Assembly (NCBI GenBank): GCA_030704615.1
Contig: CM060731.1
Span: 54,048,221 to 54,112,220 of the forward strand
Direction: 5' to 3'
Source: Takakia lepidozioides
Lineage: Eukaryota; Streptophyta; Takakiopsida; Takakiales; Takakiaceae
DNA length: 64,000 nucleotides
The notes under the pieces were generated by a model. The model was not told the DNA's origin. It was given only the letters and a program-made list of their open reading frames with translations, and searched no databases. Every line of letters starts with the position of its first letter. Position 1 is the first letter of the stretch. The position numbers and the translations under genes are program-made. Shown here piece after piece: positions 35,663-47,529 of this stretch.

Positions 35663-36585
35663 ATTGTTATGTGCTTGTGCGTACAGAAAAATAAACGACG
35701 GAAATAGGGTGCCGATCCATATTCATGACTCATTTTGTGCCTATTTCTCCCATGTCTATTTCTCTTCGTGTGGTTTGTGCTCACATAAGCACAAGTCTGC
35801 TCACATAAGCACAAGTCTGCACGTGAGCACAAATTGCACATTTACTTTCACTATTGCATCTTCCCAAGAGTATTCTAGGAATTTCTGGTACATCCTCTTT
35901 TGCTCTCGTGAGCCTGCTCACATGCTACCCAACCTCCCCAAGCATGAGTAGAAGAAATCACATGCATAGGTAGGCAGTAGCCACTGACCCTAAAATCCTT
36001 CTGCGCTGGTCCACAGCCCAAATGCTGCGGCCATTGTTAATGCTCTGGGGAGGGCCTCAATTGCAGAACGAGATCCACTGGTCTGGAGACCTCTCCCAAT
36101 GCCAAGATTATCTTCTCTGAGTATTATCTTTCTTTCGCCCCCTGGAACATCTGTGCCAGTGGACAGCATTAGAGTTTGCTGCCTTGGGAGGCATTCAAAG
36201 AAGGTGCACAGGCTTCAAGGCAATAACACTTGGCCTCTTTAGGTTGAAAACTTTTTCATCCAAGACTTCCACCAAACAATCTTATCATTCACTCAAATGA
36301 GGTGCCCTCCATGCAATTCTCTTTCAAGCTAAGAAATATCTCACAACAAATGTGATAGGCTGCGTACTCGAGAGACTGGCCTTTGGAGAGATCCTCACAC
36401 ATGTCTAGAATGACAGAGTATGACATGAGTTCCACAATCAAGCTTCCATTGTATTGACAAAATTGTGCCCAACTGCCATTCTTCTCAGCCTTTCTCCTTC
36501 CCTCTCACAGGCTAGACAACACCTCGAAAAATGAGCTGCTATTCAAAGCAACAACTAAAGTTTCCCTGCAGAGAAGGAAAGCCTC

Positions 36586-38274
36586 TCATGCACGTCCCAC
36601 TCCCCACACTCTAATATTGCCATCGGTGTACCCACTGTAGAGTGTGCTTCCATCTGCACTCCAGTTTAAGCTGATGCAGTATGGTATCTGCATGCCAGAA
36701 AATCATTGCCTGAGTCCCTTTCTCTAAGACTTTCCATAAGCAACTGCGTGGAAAATTCTCAGCACGGTAGAAATAACAAAATCCATCAGTCGCGCCTCAC
36801 ATTACTGATTTGGCTCACTCTCCAGACTCACCAGGCACAATTGCATTAGATGTCATGCCAGCCATTGTAAGATCAGAACAGATGAGTCTCCCAATTCTCA
36901 ATAACTGCTAGAGCAGTTTCAATGCCAGAGGAGAGGGATGAATGAGAGGTAAGCAAGCAGAGACCCCTCAACACGCCCATGCTTAAATCCAAGAGATTTA
37001 GTGTGCTTGCTCAGATATATACTACTAACAAACAGCAAGTTGGCCGTCTCATAAGAGTAGTGCAGCTTATGCTGGGGATTGGATGAGTGCTACTGCGCCA
37101 GGTGCAAAACATTTTACCCGACACACATCGCAGAATCATGCCAAAACCCTTGGAAAAGATACCATATTTCCCCACATGCAGTTTAGTACACGATGAAAAG
37201 AGTTTCGAGCTATGAAGCTACCCCAGCCATCACTAGCGAGGATTAAATCGACAAAATGACACAGCACAACGACCGAGGCCGGCATCCAGAAATGCGTACT
37301 CAACCACGCCAAAATGATCTCACGATTTAACTTTCAGGATTGTAAGAGTTTCCCAGGTCTACAACCAAGGTGATAGACAACTACAATGCAAAACACAAGC
37401 AGGACATGTTAAGGAGATGCCCTACCTGAGCCTTCTTACTGACGACCTGGAAGTCCGGGCGCAACTCATCCACAATACTCTTGCTCTCAAGGTCCCAGAT
37501 TTTGATGCACGTTTGGGTGGCTGCACACAACCAGTATCTGTTGGGGCTGAAACAGAGAGCATGGATGATGTCACCAGCATCCAAGGAGTACAACCGTTTT
37601 CCTTCTGCCAAATCCCACAACATTGCAACTCCGTCCTTGCCCCCACTGGCACACAGGGATCCATCAGGCGAGACAGTGACGGTGTTGATGTAACCAGTGT
37701 GCCCAACAAGGCTGGTGCGAATCTTGCAGTTGGTCAAATTCCACACTTTCACCACCTTATCCCAGCCCCCAGACACAATAATAGGGTTAGCTGTCACAGG
37801 CGAGAATCGCACACAGCTGACCCAACCCGTGTGTGCATCCGAGTCCTGGATGGTGTACTTGCACTCTCCCAGAGTGTTCCAAAGCTTGATGGTTTTGTCG
37901 CGGGAGCCAGAGACAATCTGACGGTTGTCTACAGAGAAAGCAACACTGAGGACATCCTTAGTGTGCCCCACGAAGCGCCTCGTCGTAGTCCCAGTGTTGA
38001 GATCCCACAAACGGAGGGTTCCATCCCAGGAGCCAGACAGTGCAAACTGACCATCGGAAGAGATCACCACATCCTGCACAAAATGCGCATGACCTGTGAG
38101 CCGGCGGCGCGCAGTACCGTAGTTTCCCTCCTCCCTAGTCAGGTGCCACACGATGATACTCTTGTCCCTGGACGCAGACAAAATTAGGTCAGGGTTGTCA
38201 AGGGGGCAGGCGATCGCTGTGACCCACCCTGCATGCCCCTTCAATGTTCCCCTCAAAACAAGTGTTTCCGCCAT
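36586..38274 (-). CDS. RACK1: RACK1 (receptor for activated C kinase 1), WD40 scaffold of the 40S ribosome
   Basis: Two exons, 38274-37426 and 36687-36586, give 316 aa, the usual RACK1 length. Seven WD40 blades are visible: [72 protein letters not shown], and the last closing with [20 protein letters not shown]. The SRDKSIIVW and WDxxLRLWD-type strand ends are present, as is [14 protein letters not shown]1 sits on the head of the small ribosomal subunit and links signalling with translation. The linker before the last blade (QVVSKKAQ) is shorter than in Arabidopsis RACK1. An antisense frame of 256 codons overlaps exon 1 and is not a gene. The last exon is copied at 20792-20893. Confidence 0.97.
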
Positions 38275-39129
38275 CGCTTCTGCACCGTCTGGCCTGCACA
38301 CGATGCGCACACGCAGAGCAGCGCAGCAGCCGCTAGAACAGAGCGAGCGAGCACCGAAAGAGGCAGCTATGGCCGACCCGCATCGTCTTCCTCCTGGCGG
38401 CTGCTTCCTGTTCCAACCCTGGGTTCATATCGAACCCCCAACTAACCCATGGTTAGGACTTACCATGCATTTGTGAATCAAAATACAGATTAAGGGGGGT
38501 ATTCCGTCGATGGCATTATGTAATACCCAAGAATTGTTAGTTTGTCCCACTTGTGCCTTCGACGACCAGCCGATTTCAATTTATTTCATTTATATTTACG
38601 TTTTCTTTTGTTTTTGTTTTTTAAAAGAAAAGAGGACCAAATTTTATAGAAAAGGTGGATATAAATATCCCAAGTGATACAATTTGGAAAATAACAGGAG
38701 TGGCTACTGAGTTTTGCAGGAAATAGCCATATTTTCTGTTTATCCACTTAAATTTGGACAGAATCATCCTCCTCTGTACTTTTATACATGTATATCATCC
38801 ATATTAGGCGAATCCATCCTCAGATTATTTATTTTTGGAGAATTTTGGAGATTTCATCCATGAGAAAATAGGACAGAATATTCGTTTTGTTTTTTTGAGG
38901 TCGAAAAGTGCGAAATTTCGCCAGAAATAAAAACACGCTACTTACTGTACTACATAGAGGAAAAAATAACCTCATCAGTGAGTGCCAAAAAAGAAAAAGA
39001 AAAAAGAAAAAAGTTTACGTTAGGGTTACGTTTAGGGCTTGTGAGGTGCAGGGCAGGATTGTGAGAAGGGCGGGGCGGGGTGGAGAGCGATGGGAGTTTG
39101 AAAATTGTGTATTGCGAAGGATTGGGAAA
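38275..39129. promoter_or_regulatory. Divergent promoter region, RACK1 / SUF4-like
   Basis: 855 bp separate the start codons. A telo-box-like TTAGGGTT lies at 39020-39027, close to the SUF4-like start. The middle (38570-38900) is AT-rich with many T-runs. No clear TATA box is visible for either gene. Confidence 0.4.
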
Positions 39130-42100
39130 ATGGGGAAGAAGAAGAAGAAATCGTACAAGGTGTGGTGCTTCTACTGTGAACGAGAGTTTGAGGACGAGAA
39201 GATTTTGATACAGCATCAAAAAGCCAAGCATTTCAAGTGCCATGTGTGCCACAAGAAGCTTTCCACTGCTGGTGGCATGGTGATACACGTACTGCAAGTC
39301 CATAAAGAATCCATTACCAAGTAGGTATCTCTCTCCTGTCGTGACAGCTTTCCCCCTTTCATCTGGTGGTATATCTCCGACGTACAGTGGGAGAACTTTG
39401 TTCATATGTCCGTCGCTGTAGACTCCCCCCCCAACTCTCTCTATTTCTCAACTTGTTTCAGAGTCCACTCTTTGGTGTTTTGATTCACTGTAAACGCAGA
39501 CACGGTTTGTCCACTTTCCAATTTCTCTCCTTCTCTTTCGCTCTGCTTCACTCCCCTTACTCTCTGATTCTCTATTTCTCTCTCAGTTGTCCCTGTTTTC
39601 TCCGACTGCACAAAGCTTTCATTTAAGTGATTTGTCTCTAAATCCGTTTTCCCTAAGTCTCCTTGTCGACCCCTCTTCTCCCCACCTGCTACGAGCTCAT
39701 TCTGCTTGTTCCTAGGAGTACGCAGAGCTAAGTTGTATGCCTTTTCACTTTCAGGCATGTGTGCAAATGTCTATCACGAAGTCTATCTTTTAAGGCCTAC
39801 ATGTCTTTTTCCTTGAATAATCTATGTCTAGCTTCTGTACCCGGTCTAGTTGATGTGGTGCATGGCTTTATGTAATAAAGTGGCATGCACTTAATATCAT
39901 GTATATGTGTTTTCATCTGCGACCTTGCCCTTTGCCTTCTTTTCGCCTCTGTAACACGTAATCTTTTTCTATGTCTCTTGGAGTGCACCCTCTTGGTGCA
40001 CACTCTTACTTCCTCCTCCCCAAGTGTTTTGTCTCTCTTTCGTCTTAGTAATGTCCGTTTTGTTTCTTTCCCACTATTTTAAATCACAGCTTCAATCTTC
40101 TTCCTCAGCTCTATCATTTGCTAGCCTCTCTCTTAACTAGTCCATTTCTTGTCAGGACGAAAATCTGTGTGTTTGCCATTGCGTTAATTTTCAAGTGTTT
40201 TGTCTGAATCCATCGTCTGCAGATTTTTGTCTGTTGTATATTGGCTGGTTGAATGTTGCATATCATGACAGATTTTTTGTTATTTTGTTGCAGAGTGCCA
40301 AATGCAAAACCTGAAAGGGAGTCGACAGAGCTAGAAATATTTGGTATGGAGGGAATCCCTCTTGAGATCCTCGTAGCTCACGATGGGGATGGTGGGTTCG
40401 ATGGTACGATCTTTTCTCATGTCTGTGTTACTGTTTCCCGCATGTATGCAATCAGGTGTGTCTTCAGATGGTTGTGATTAACGTTGTATATTACTATCTC
40501 GCTTTCAGAAAGTTATTGCAACTGTAAACACATGGCTTGTACTTACTGAGGTGGTAATTTAGTCGCAGTAGGTGACTCCATCACAAATTCCTTGAGGAAT
40601 GGTAGACCTTTTGGTGCACCAAAATCATGCTTCTTCTATCCATGTAACTCTCTTCATACCATTTAAAAGGTGTTTCATTTGCTCAAAGTTCTTGTTTCCT
40701 GGTAAAAGGTGAAAATTAGGGAGTCACGCACTTCCGCAATTAATTCTCTCAGAAGAATGAGCTCCCGTTCAAAAACTTTGACTAGTGGAAGTGTGAGTCC
40801 CAAAGAAGCACATTATGAAACTTCTTGAAGTTGAACTGAATTTAACCCTTCTATTTTCCATCGTTTGTTATATAGAAAGAGAGTGCCCTCCTTTCAGTCA
40901 TTTTGATGACAGGAGTAAGGGTTTGCTTTTATGCTTTTGAATGAACCTTCCTCGATGTTGTGTGGCGGGGTGAAATAGTAAGAGCCCGGCATACCTGGTA
41001 TCATGTTGGACACAGAATCTGGCTGTGTTTATGGATTATTCAACATCAGAGCGAAGTTTCTAAGTGCCTGTACAACTTGCATAGATCTGTGCAATAAGAT
41101 ATTGGTTTTTAATGTCCACTGGGAGCCTCGGCTCACGCAGACGATGAAAACCCTGCAAAGGTTGCAAAGTTGGAGATCCCCCCCTCATCACCATTTATGG
41201 GGTTAGTCATGAGGTCAAATGCTTTGGGTATGGCCCCCCAACCGCTCTATGCTGCAATACCATATGTGTAAGTCTCCTCTCTTAACCCTTACACTGCGGT
41301 GTGTCTGTGCCTACCAGGTGTTGGATACTTGCTTTCGCTCAAGGTGCGTAGGACATTTCTTTGGACACTGCTAGGCTTGTTTGTCCGTGTCTCCCGCTCT
41401 CTTGGTGGTTCTATTCTTGTTGTTAATGTTCATACTGTCTTCATGGAAGAGGGTTTGGCAGTCGCTTTGTGTACATAAGGGAAATAGAGGTAAATAGGGG
41501 GCATGAGCACTTTTTGTGAGAAGTCTGTTAGAAATGGAAGTTGGAGAGATTGGGATCTCTGCAGACTTTCATCATGGAAGCACAAAATCATTGTAGTAGA
41601 TGTCTTAAAATAGGAAGTTCCTTGGAAAGCATGAGGACATAAACCATAGGAGGGACAATGAAGGTAGAGAGCCAAGATGTGGTATGTGAGTCAAGTATCC
41701 TCAACGAAGCAATGGTACACACACTGCACATCTGAGTCCATCAAATAGAAGTTTTATATGCAGAGTCCACCCTCAAAAGAGCTTTAATATTCCTGTGGGG
41801 AGGGGGCTCTTCTGATGCTGGCTCGGGCCAGCGTGTTCTCTCTCGGATTCGAGTAAATATAGAATTGTGAAACTGTGCATATCAGAGATATAAAACTGGT
41901 AGATCTTAAATCAATTGTGGTCTTACGTTTCAAGTTGGTATGGAGAAGATCACTGGGAGAACAAGAAAATTGACTCCTTTTGCACAATCATTTGTTCACC
42001 CCAGTGAAACCTACAAAATGGTGGGCATTGACTGGTAGTCCGGTTTTGTCTAATTTTCTAAGGTATCAATGTTCATCTGCAAATTTCTACCACACTTCAC

Positions 42101-44254
42101 AATTTGTTTGTTTGTGTCTGCAGGTACATAAATCCAGGATCTGGCATCCCTCGACCACCTAATACCTGGAATTCACAACCCCCACCGTTGCAAGGATGGA
42201 CTACAACAGCGCCAATGTCTGGACACCCAGTGTTGAGAGCCCCTCAGCCCCCTCCTCCCCCTCAGCCTCTCTTCCCAATCCAGGGTCAAGGTCTCCCCAA
42301 CTCTGGTGCATCAGCTCAGCGGCCATCACAGCAGCCTCTGTTCCCTATTCAGCCTCCTCTTCCTCCTGGCTCAACACCCACAACAACCCCTTCTTTGCAA
42401 ACCTTGTTCCCTTTGAGTTGCAGCGTACCACAGAGTGGGCTGCCAACCTCTCTATCAGCAGTCTCACAAGGCACTGCTGGCTCTCCAGCAAGCGTTCTCC
42501 CAGTTCAAAGTTCCATTGGATTACAGTCTATTAACGGGACAAGGACCTTAGCAACCCTCTTGCCTGGACAACCTCCAACTATTCCACAGTTGCCAATGAT
42601 GAATGCTCACTCTCCCCCTCTTCCTTTCAGAGGTAGGTCTCAACTACTTTCTAAAGTTGTTTTGTTTATATTATCTGCCTAGACTTCCAGACTGCACTTG
42701 AATGGAAGTGCATGATTAACAATTACCTTCCTTGTTATTCACGTGGCTTTGGTTAAGGTTGTGCATCTAAGTGTTTTGGGATGTGCAGTGGTCAGCAGTC
42801 AGCCACCTCCTCCTCCAGGAAGCCATATGTATGCTTCGGGACCCAATACCGGGGGTCCATCCATTGGACCTCCACCAGTTATCTCTAACAAACCACCAGC
42901 TCCTCCGGGGAGCACCACTGAGGTTTACTTGGTTTGGGACAACGAGGCCTTGTCTATGGTGGGTGGCCCTTCTCTTCTGTTTCACTGAAGTCTGTGCCCC
43001 AAGATATTGTGAGAATGATGTCAGGATCTCAATATCTAGGGGTGGGCAGAAATCTACGGATATGATGGTATAAACAGCTTGCATATTGTTGAACAAGCAT
43101 TGTACAAGCTTTTGGAGGGAAGTGAGCATTGCTCTATTGTTCGCATTTGAACAAAACTAGCCAAAACTTCCTTTGGACATGGTCATCACACTATGTTTGA
43201 ATCACGTGTTTACTTCCATTCGATGATTTTCTGGCCTTTCGCATGCCTTCTGGTTCTTTATGATAATTGCATCCATGAATTGGCAGTGATTTGCATACGG
43301 GTCGCTACTCCCAGGGGGTATCTGTTACTTGATGTAAAAGCGGGTGCATGAGCGAAGGTTTATTTTTGGGCAATGTGAGCAGATTTATGGTCGATGCACG
43401 AAGGACTAAACTTCTAGCTAATGTGTCTGTCTGCCTGGCTGTCAGTTTGGTACTCCTCTCACCCTGGGGAAGCCAGTTCCATCTTCGATACATATGACCA
43501 GAAGGCTATCAGCAAGCTCAGTGCATCTCTCTCCCTCTCCCACACACATTGCCTTGTGTTCCTTCCAAACTGGGCATGACGTCTCTGGTCACAAGGCTAG
43601 GGCATACAATGTCTTATGAGTACATTCTTACTCACTCTGAATTGGCTTTGCAGGAGGAGCGAAGGGTTTGTCTACCACAGTACCAGGTGCATGATGAGAC
43701 GATGCAGGTATACACACAATGGCAAAGACAAAGTGGTCTTTCTCATTGCTACCTTGCCTTGTAGATCTCGTGGTTATTGTCTGTCATGTCTTCTGGACAT
43801 CTACTACGTACATGTGCCATGATTGTTCTCAGGGTGTGTGATTAGGTTCAGACAGTCTGCCTCTCTCTCTCTCTCTCCGCCAAAACTGGGTGTGGAGTCT
43901 ATGGCCACAAGGCTACAGCAAACGTCTTATGAGTACATTCTCTCTCTCTCTCTGAGGTTCTTGTAGACATTATGAACTGCAGAGCCACCACTAGGAGATG
44001 TTGTCGAGATGCTGTTTGACGTATTGTCCGGTCGCTGTTGACACCGTAGCTATGCTTCCCTGCCATAGCCAATGCAAATAGCACTGTGGCAAATTAGGGG
44101 TTGGAGCAGCAGGAATGAAGTTTGTGTATTCCAGCCTGATGTCTGTATCTCACAGTTGCAAGGGGATGGACTTCAGATGAATTCTGTGAATGCCGCCATC
44201 GATAGGAGGATATTGGAGGGCAGACTGGCAGGGTGTATGGGATTTCAAGTCTGA
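39130..44254 (+). CDS. C2H2 zinc-finger protein of the SUF4 / BuGZ (ZNF207) family
   Basis: Seven exons, 39130-39320, 40294-40403, 41141-41267, 42124-42632, 42789-42958, 43654-43707 and 44177-44254, give 412 aa. The N terminus has the paired zinc fingers diagnostic of the family: [20 protein letters not shown] and [20 protein letters not shown]. Then come [20 protein letters not shown], a long Pro-rich low-complexity middle ([15 protein letters not shown]), the GLEBS-like segment [20 protein letters not shown], and the C-terminal RILEGRLAG. In Arabidopsis SUF4 activates FLC with FRIGIDA; in animals BuGZ binds spindle microtubules and Bub3 through the GLEBS motif. In a plant lacking FLC the mitotic or general transcription role is more likely; that is inference. 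Introns 5 and 6 carry short LINE tails. Confidence 0.93.
43555..43639 (+). mobile_element. Minimal LINE 3' tail in SUF4-like intron 5
   Basis: About 85 bp resemble the 3' end of the LINE family in this window: AAACTGGGC, then CACAAGGCTAGGGCA, then GTCTTATGAGTACATTCT. It is extremely 5'-truncated. Confidence 0.75.
43861..43955 (+). mobile_element. Minimal LINE 3' tail flanked by (CT)n in SUF4-like intron 6
   Basis: A (CT)8 run at 43861-43877 is followed by AAAACTGGGTGTGGAGTC, ATGGCCACAAGGCTACAGCA and GTCTTATGAGTACATTC, ending in a second TC run (43939-43953). The body matches the LINE 3' untranslated region at 58960-59040. Confidence 0.8.
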
Positions 44255-46452
44255 GGGGTTGGGGTTTGGATATTACATTTAGTAGAAACCCTGTTGGTTC
44301 TTGAACCAGTGTTGATTTAGTGGATAGCTATTGAAGGGGAAGGTTCCCTTACACATTTGAAAGCTCTAATGTCTTCCTTTTTGGCTTCGAGGTTGATCAC
44401 TAAAGGAATTGAAGGGCCCCACGCAGATTGCCCTCTTTTGATCTCATTCTTCCTCTTTTTCACTATGGTCTTCCTTCTGTTCCACTATGGTCTGTGGGGA
44501 GTGAGAGTATGACGGTTTCATTTTTCTGGGAGGGCCAGCATAGATTTTTCACCAGCTAAATGACCATGGGCTCAAATAGGAATAAATTCCATAACATAAG
44601 AACAATGTTTCGGGTGGTCTCATGAGATAGAGAAGCTTATTTCTTTGTATGGGCAACTCAGAAGGTTTTCTGTGGAGAAACTGTTAAAGACCTTAAGTGA
44701 TCAAATTGGTGAACTTTATTCTCAACAATGCAGATCGATTAGGAACACCATCAAGTTGTGTTGGTGAAAATAGATTTAGTGCAGTGTGGCTATGCTAAGG
44801 GCTAGTGTAGCCTGTGCTTGAAAGATGATATGGTCATTTCCCAAACATATGCTGTTTTGTCATGATCAAGTTGAAAATGTTTACGACGACTTATTTTCAT
44901 CAAAAGTGGTGGTACTAGTCTGGAAAGGAAAGATTGACAATGGAGTCATGTGAAACTTTTGGATTTAGAGCACTTGGGCGCTTGGTCGCAATCTGATGAT
45001 TAGGTAGAGACTTGTTGGGTGGAGCAGTGCTATTTGCAGATTCAAATCTGTATTGTCTTCCACTGAAGTGAGTATTAACCTGGACATTTTGGTCGCAGTT
45101 GCATACAAGGATTGTTTGATAGCACCCTTGGGTATTTCTCCTCCAGGGACCTAGTTTATCATAGTTTTTGGGCTAAGTCTCTATCGTCTGCAGTGTGCGA
45201 ATTATCGCGTTCAGATGGATGGATGCATTTCAAGATGATTGTTCAGATGCATTCTTGGAAAATGACGATTTCACAGAGGGTAGATACTGAGATGATGAAT
45301 AATTTACCTTGAATTCGCAAGTGAGTTTTGAAGCAATTGGCAGTTTGGGTATATACTGCATTTCAGTGTATAGTCCATAGTGGTAAATACTTGCACCACA
45401 ATCATGTAGCGACTTCACAAACCGGTGAAGTTATCTGTTATGTTATGTGGTCTACATTCAAAATAGGCAACTTCCTGTGTGCGAATAATGCAGTAAAAAA
45501 AGTGGTTCAATCCTACCATAGTATATTTTTCTACTCAAGTGATTTTTTAGAGATAATTACATCCTTCGGTTTGTTACTAGAAGTATGTTACTTAGCATTT
45601 GTATTGGTTTGCAATTGCTGCTTCGTTATCGGGGAAGGATCGTTCTCGAGAAAGTAGATTATTTCAACCGTCTTCAAGCCACGTTGTTCTACTGGGTTTT
45701 GTCTGTGAGAAATTTTGTTTGAGAAGTTATATGTCAACATCAACAACGACTTGCTGTTGCTACTTTTCTATCTGCAGGAAAGATCGATCTGCAGAAAGTC
45801 AAATTTTAGAGTGTTTGCGAACTTGCATTCCAGCATCCAGAAGAGTTTATATTTACTGCTTCAACTTGTGCAGGAAAGAAACGTTCCGGGGTAAGTAATT
45901 GCATACAATCTACTTCTTCCGTGTACGGTACGTAAAGAATTTTCCTGCACTTTTGTAGAGATAGTTTCTTCGTTTTCTTTATTTGAGGAAAGGATAAGTG
46001 GACAGCACTAGTTCACTCTAACCCGAATTTTTCCTACTGCGTACTCTCTGCAAGTAATTCTCCAAGACTGTTGTAGAGAGCAGTTGATATTTTACATGTT
46101 CAAGACCTTCACTCTTTTCAATCAACAAACAATTTACAGTTGCTTCTTCATTTTCTGTAGACAGCCATGGATGGAGCATATGCCTCTTACATGAGAAAAA
46201 AGGAAGGGCAAATTGCACGATAGCAGACATGCGGGGCATAAAGCTCATGCAGACATTTTCTTGTATATCACAAATATCATGTTATGGTTGTCAACACTCC
46301 CAAATTGCCTTTACAAAACTAAACACTGCACGGTACCGAGCCAGTTGACACAAACCCTTGGGTGTATTAGGATTAGAACGTCAAAAATCTTATTCGATTA
46401 AAAGAATCTGACCCTAGGCCGATACAGTTGTCACCTTAGCCGGCATCTACTT
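44255..46452. other. Intergenic sequence between SUF4-like gene and rbcS
   Basis: No gene is supportable. Three GGAAAG-centred stretches (about 45634, 45778 and 45873), two of them following CAG, look superficially like short exons, but their frames have no recognisable content. Confidence 0.4.
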
Positions 46453-47369
46453 TCAAGGCTTGTGCACGATGAATCCTGCGCATTGCACCTGCCTAACGTT
46501 GTCGAATCCGAGCACGCGGATGTAGGCGTTGGGGTACTCCTTCTTGCACAACTCGATCTCATTCAACACCGATGAAGAATCAGTGCACCCGAACATGGGC
46601 AGCTTCCACATGGTCCAGTAACGACCATCATAGTATCCTGGTGACCGGTTGTTGGTGCGGCTGATGAGCCCGTCCTGACCCAAACAAGACGGTGGCTGGT
46701 GTTAAACATAGTTCTGGGAAAGGATTAGTCGAATGAATCTAGGGCAACTGGAGGAAACCCACCCACATTAGGTGGAAAATCGGTTTCACCGTTCGGAAGT
46801 CACTATGAACACGAGTGAAGCGTGGGCGACAAGTAAATCTTACCAAGTCAAACTCGAGGCAGGGGATCCACCCTTTGGCAATCATGTAATCAATCTCCTT
46901 GGAGAGAGCCTCAGGGCTCAATGGTGGCAAGTAGGATAGGGTCTCGAACTTCAAGTTGCCCTCAGGCTTCCACACCTGCACATATCATCCCCAGCCCCCT
47001 TAGTCGACATACACCAGCATTACTCAAAATGCAGTGACTGCTCCAACATCCACCCGACCTTCACCACCGCACCAGCGACAAGTCAAGCCCACCAAAAACG
47101 GCAGAAGAAAAGGCCACAACACCACCACCACAGGAAGGACCCAACATCAATCTACTACGAAAAAGGCCGCAGACCAGCATGCATCCCAGGCGGCTTCCGT
47201 TCTGCACGGTCTTGGAGCTCAAATCCGCGCTCTTGCTAGAGAACACATTGGCGCCCTTGAGGCCGGTGAAGGCGCGGACGGTCGCAGTCTGTGAGGAAGA
47301 AGCGCTGGGGCTGGCAGCAGCGAAGGCCACTGGGGACACCACAGCGGAAGCTGATACCATGGAAGCCAT
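46453..47369 (-). CDS. rbcS: RuBisCO small subunit precursor
   Basis: Three exons, 47369-47175, 46975-46844 and 46674-46453, give 182 aa. Residues 1 to about 63 are a Ser/Ala-rich chloroplast transit peptide starting [13 protein letters not shown]. The mature protein begins at the Met of the Cys-Met junction (GCM-L-VWKPEGN). It carries [70 protein letters not shown] and the C terminus CAGFIVHKP. Introns sit at the two positions classic for land-plant rbcS (just before VW of the mature N terminus, and after the EFDL segment). The first donor is GTCTGC, which is weak. The subunit caps the RuBisCO hexadecamer in the stroma. An ATG five codons upstream is in frame, but MASM matches family starts better. 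Upstream I-box and TATA-like motifs fit light-regulated expression. Confidence 0.96.
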
Positions 47370-47462
47370 CGCGTGCAGCAACACGCAGCCCGATCAAATT
47401 CTGCGAGAGCGTGAAAGATGAGAAGACGAGAGAGGGAGTGAGAGGCCGGTTGGCAGCGCGCG

Positions 47463-47523
47463 GCGTAAATAGGCCGGCCTGCAGCCGACGACAGCCACAA
47501 AGCGGCCCAACAGATAAGATAAG
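47463..47523 (-). promoter_or_regulatory. rbcS promoter: TATA-like element and overlapping I-boxes
   Basis: On the gene strand, CTATTTAC (47465-47472) lies about 95 bp before the start codon as a TATA-like element. Two overlapping GATAAG I-boxes are at 47513-47518 and 47518-47523 (plus orientation), about 40 bp further upstream. GATAAG I-boxes are a standard light-regulatory element of plant rbcS promoters. Confidence 0.6.
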
Positions 47524-47529
47524 CCCCGC

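Larger units (their letters stand above)
33942..35994. mobile_element. Composite 2-kb insertion in the RACK1 downstream flank
   Basis: Compared with the uninterrupted copy at 21484/21488, 2,053 bp are inserted here. The insertion contains spaced palindromes (34296-34383), a T-run near 34449 and an L1-type LINE tail on the minus strand. I see no target-site duplication at the outer junctions, so it may be a nested or rearranged insertion. Confidence 0.75.

Noticed and set aside
37417-38187. 256-codon open frame on the plus strand antisense to RACK1
   Set aside because: It is the mirror of a strongly coding WD40 exon; its translation has no family character and RACK1 on the minus strand explains the sequence fully.
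45600-45898. Small multi-exon gene with repeated GGAAAG blocks
   Set aside because: The repeats follow CAG and look like exon starts, but the joined frames have no recognisable product and no consistent donors.
47370-47384. Alternative rbcS start (MLLHA before MASMV)
   Set aside because: In frame, but rbcS precursors characteristically begin MAS-; the extra five codons have no precedent I know.
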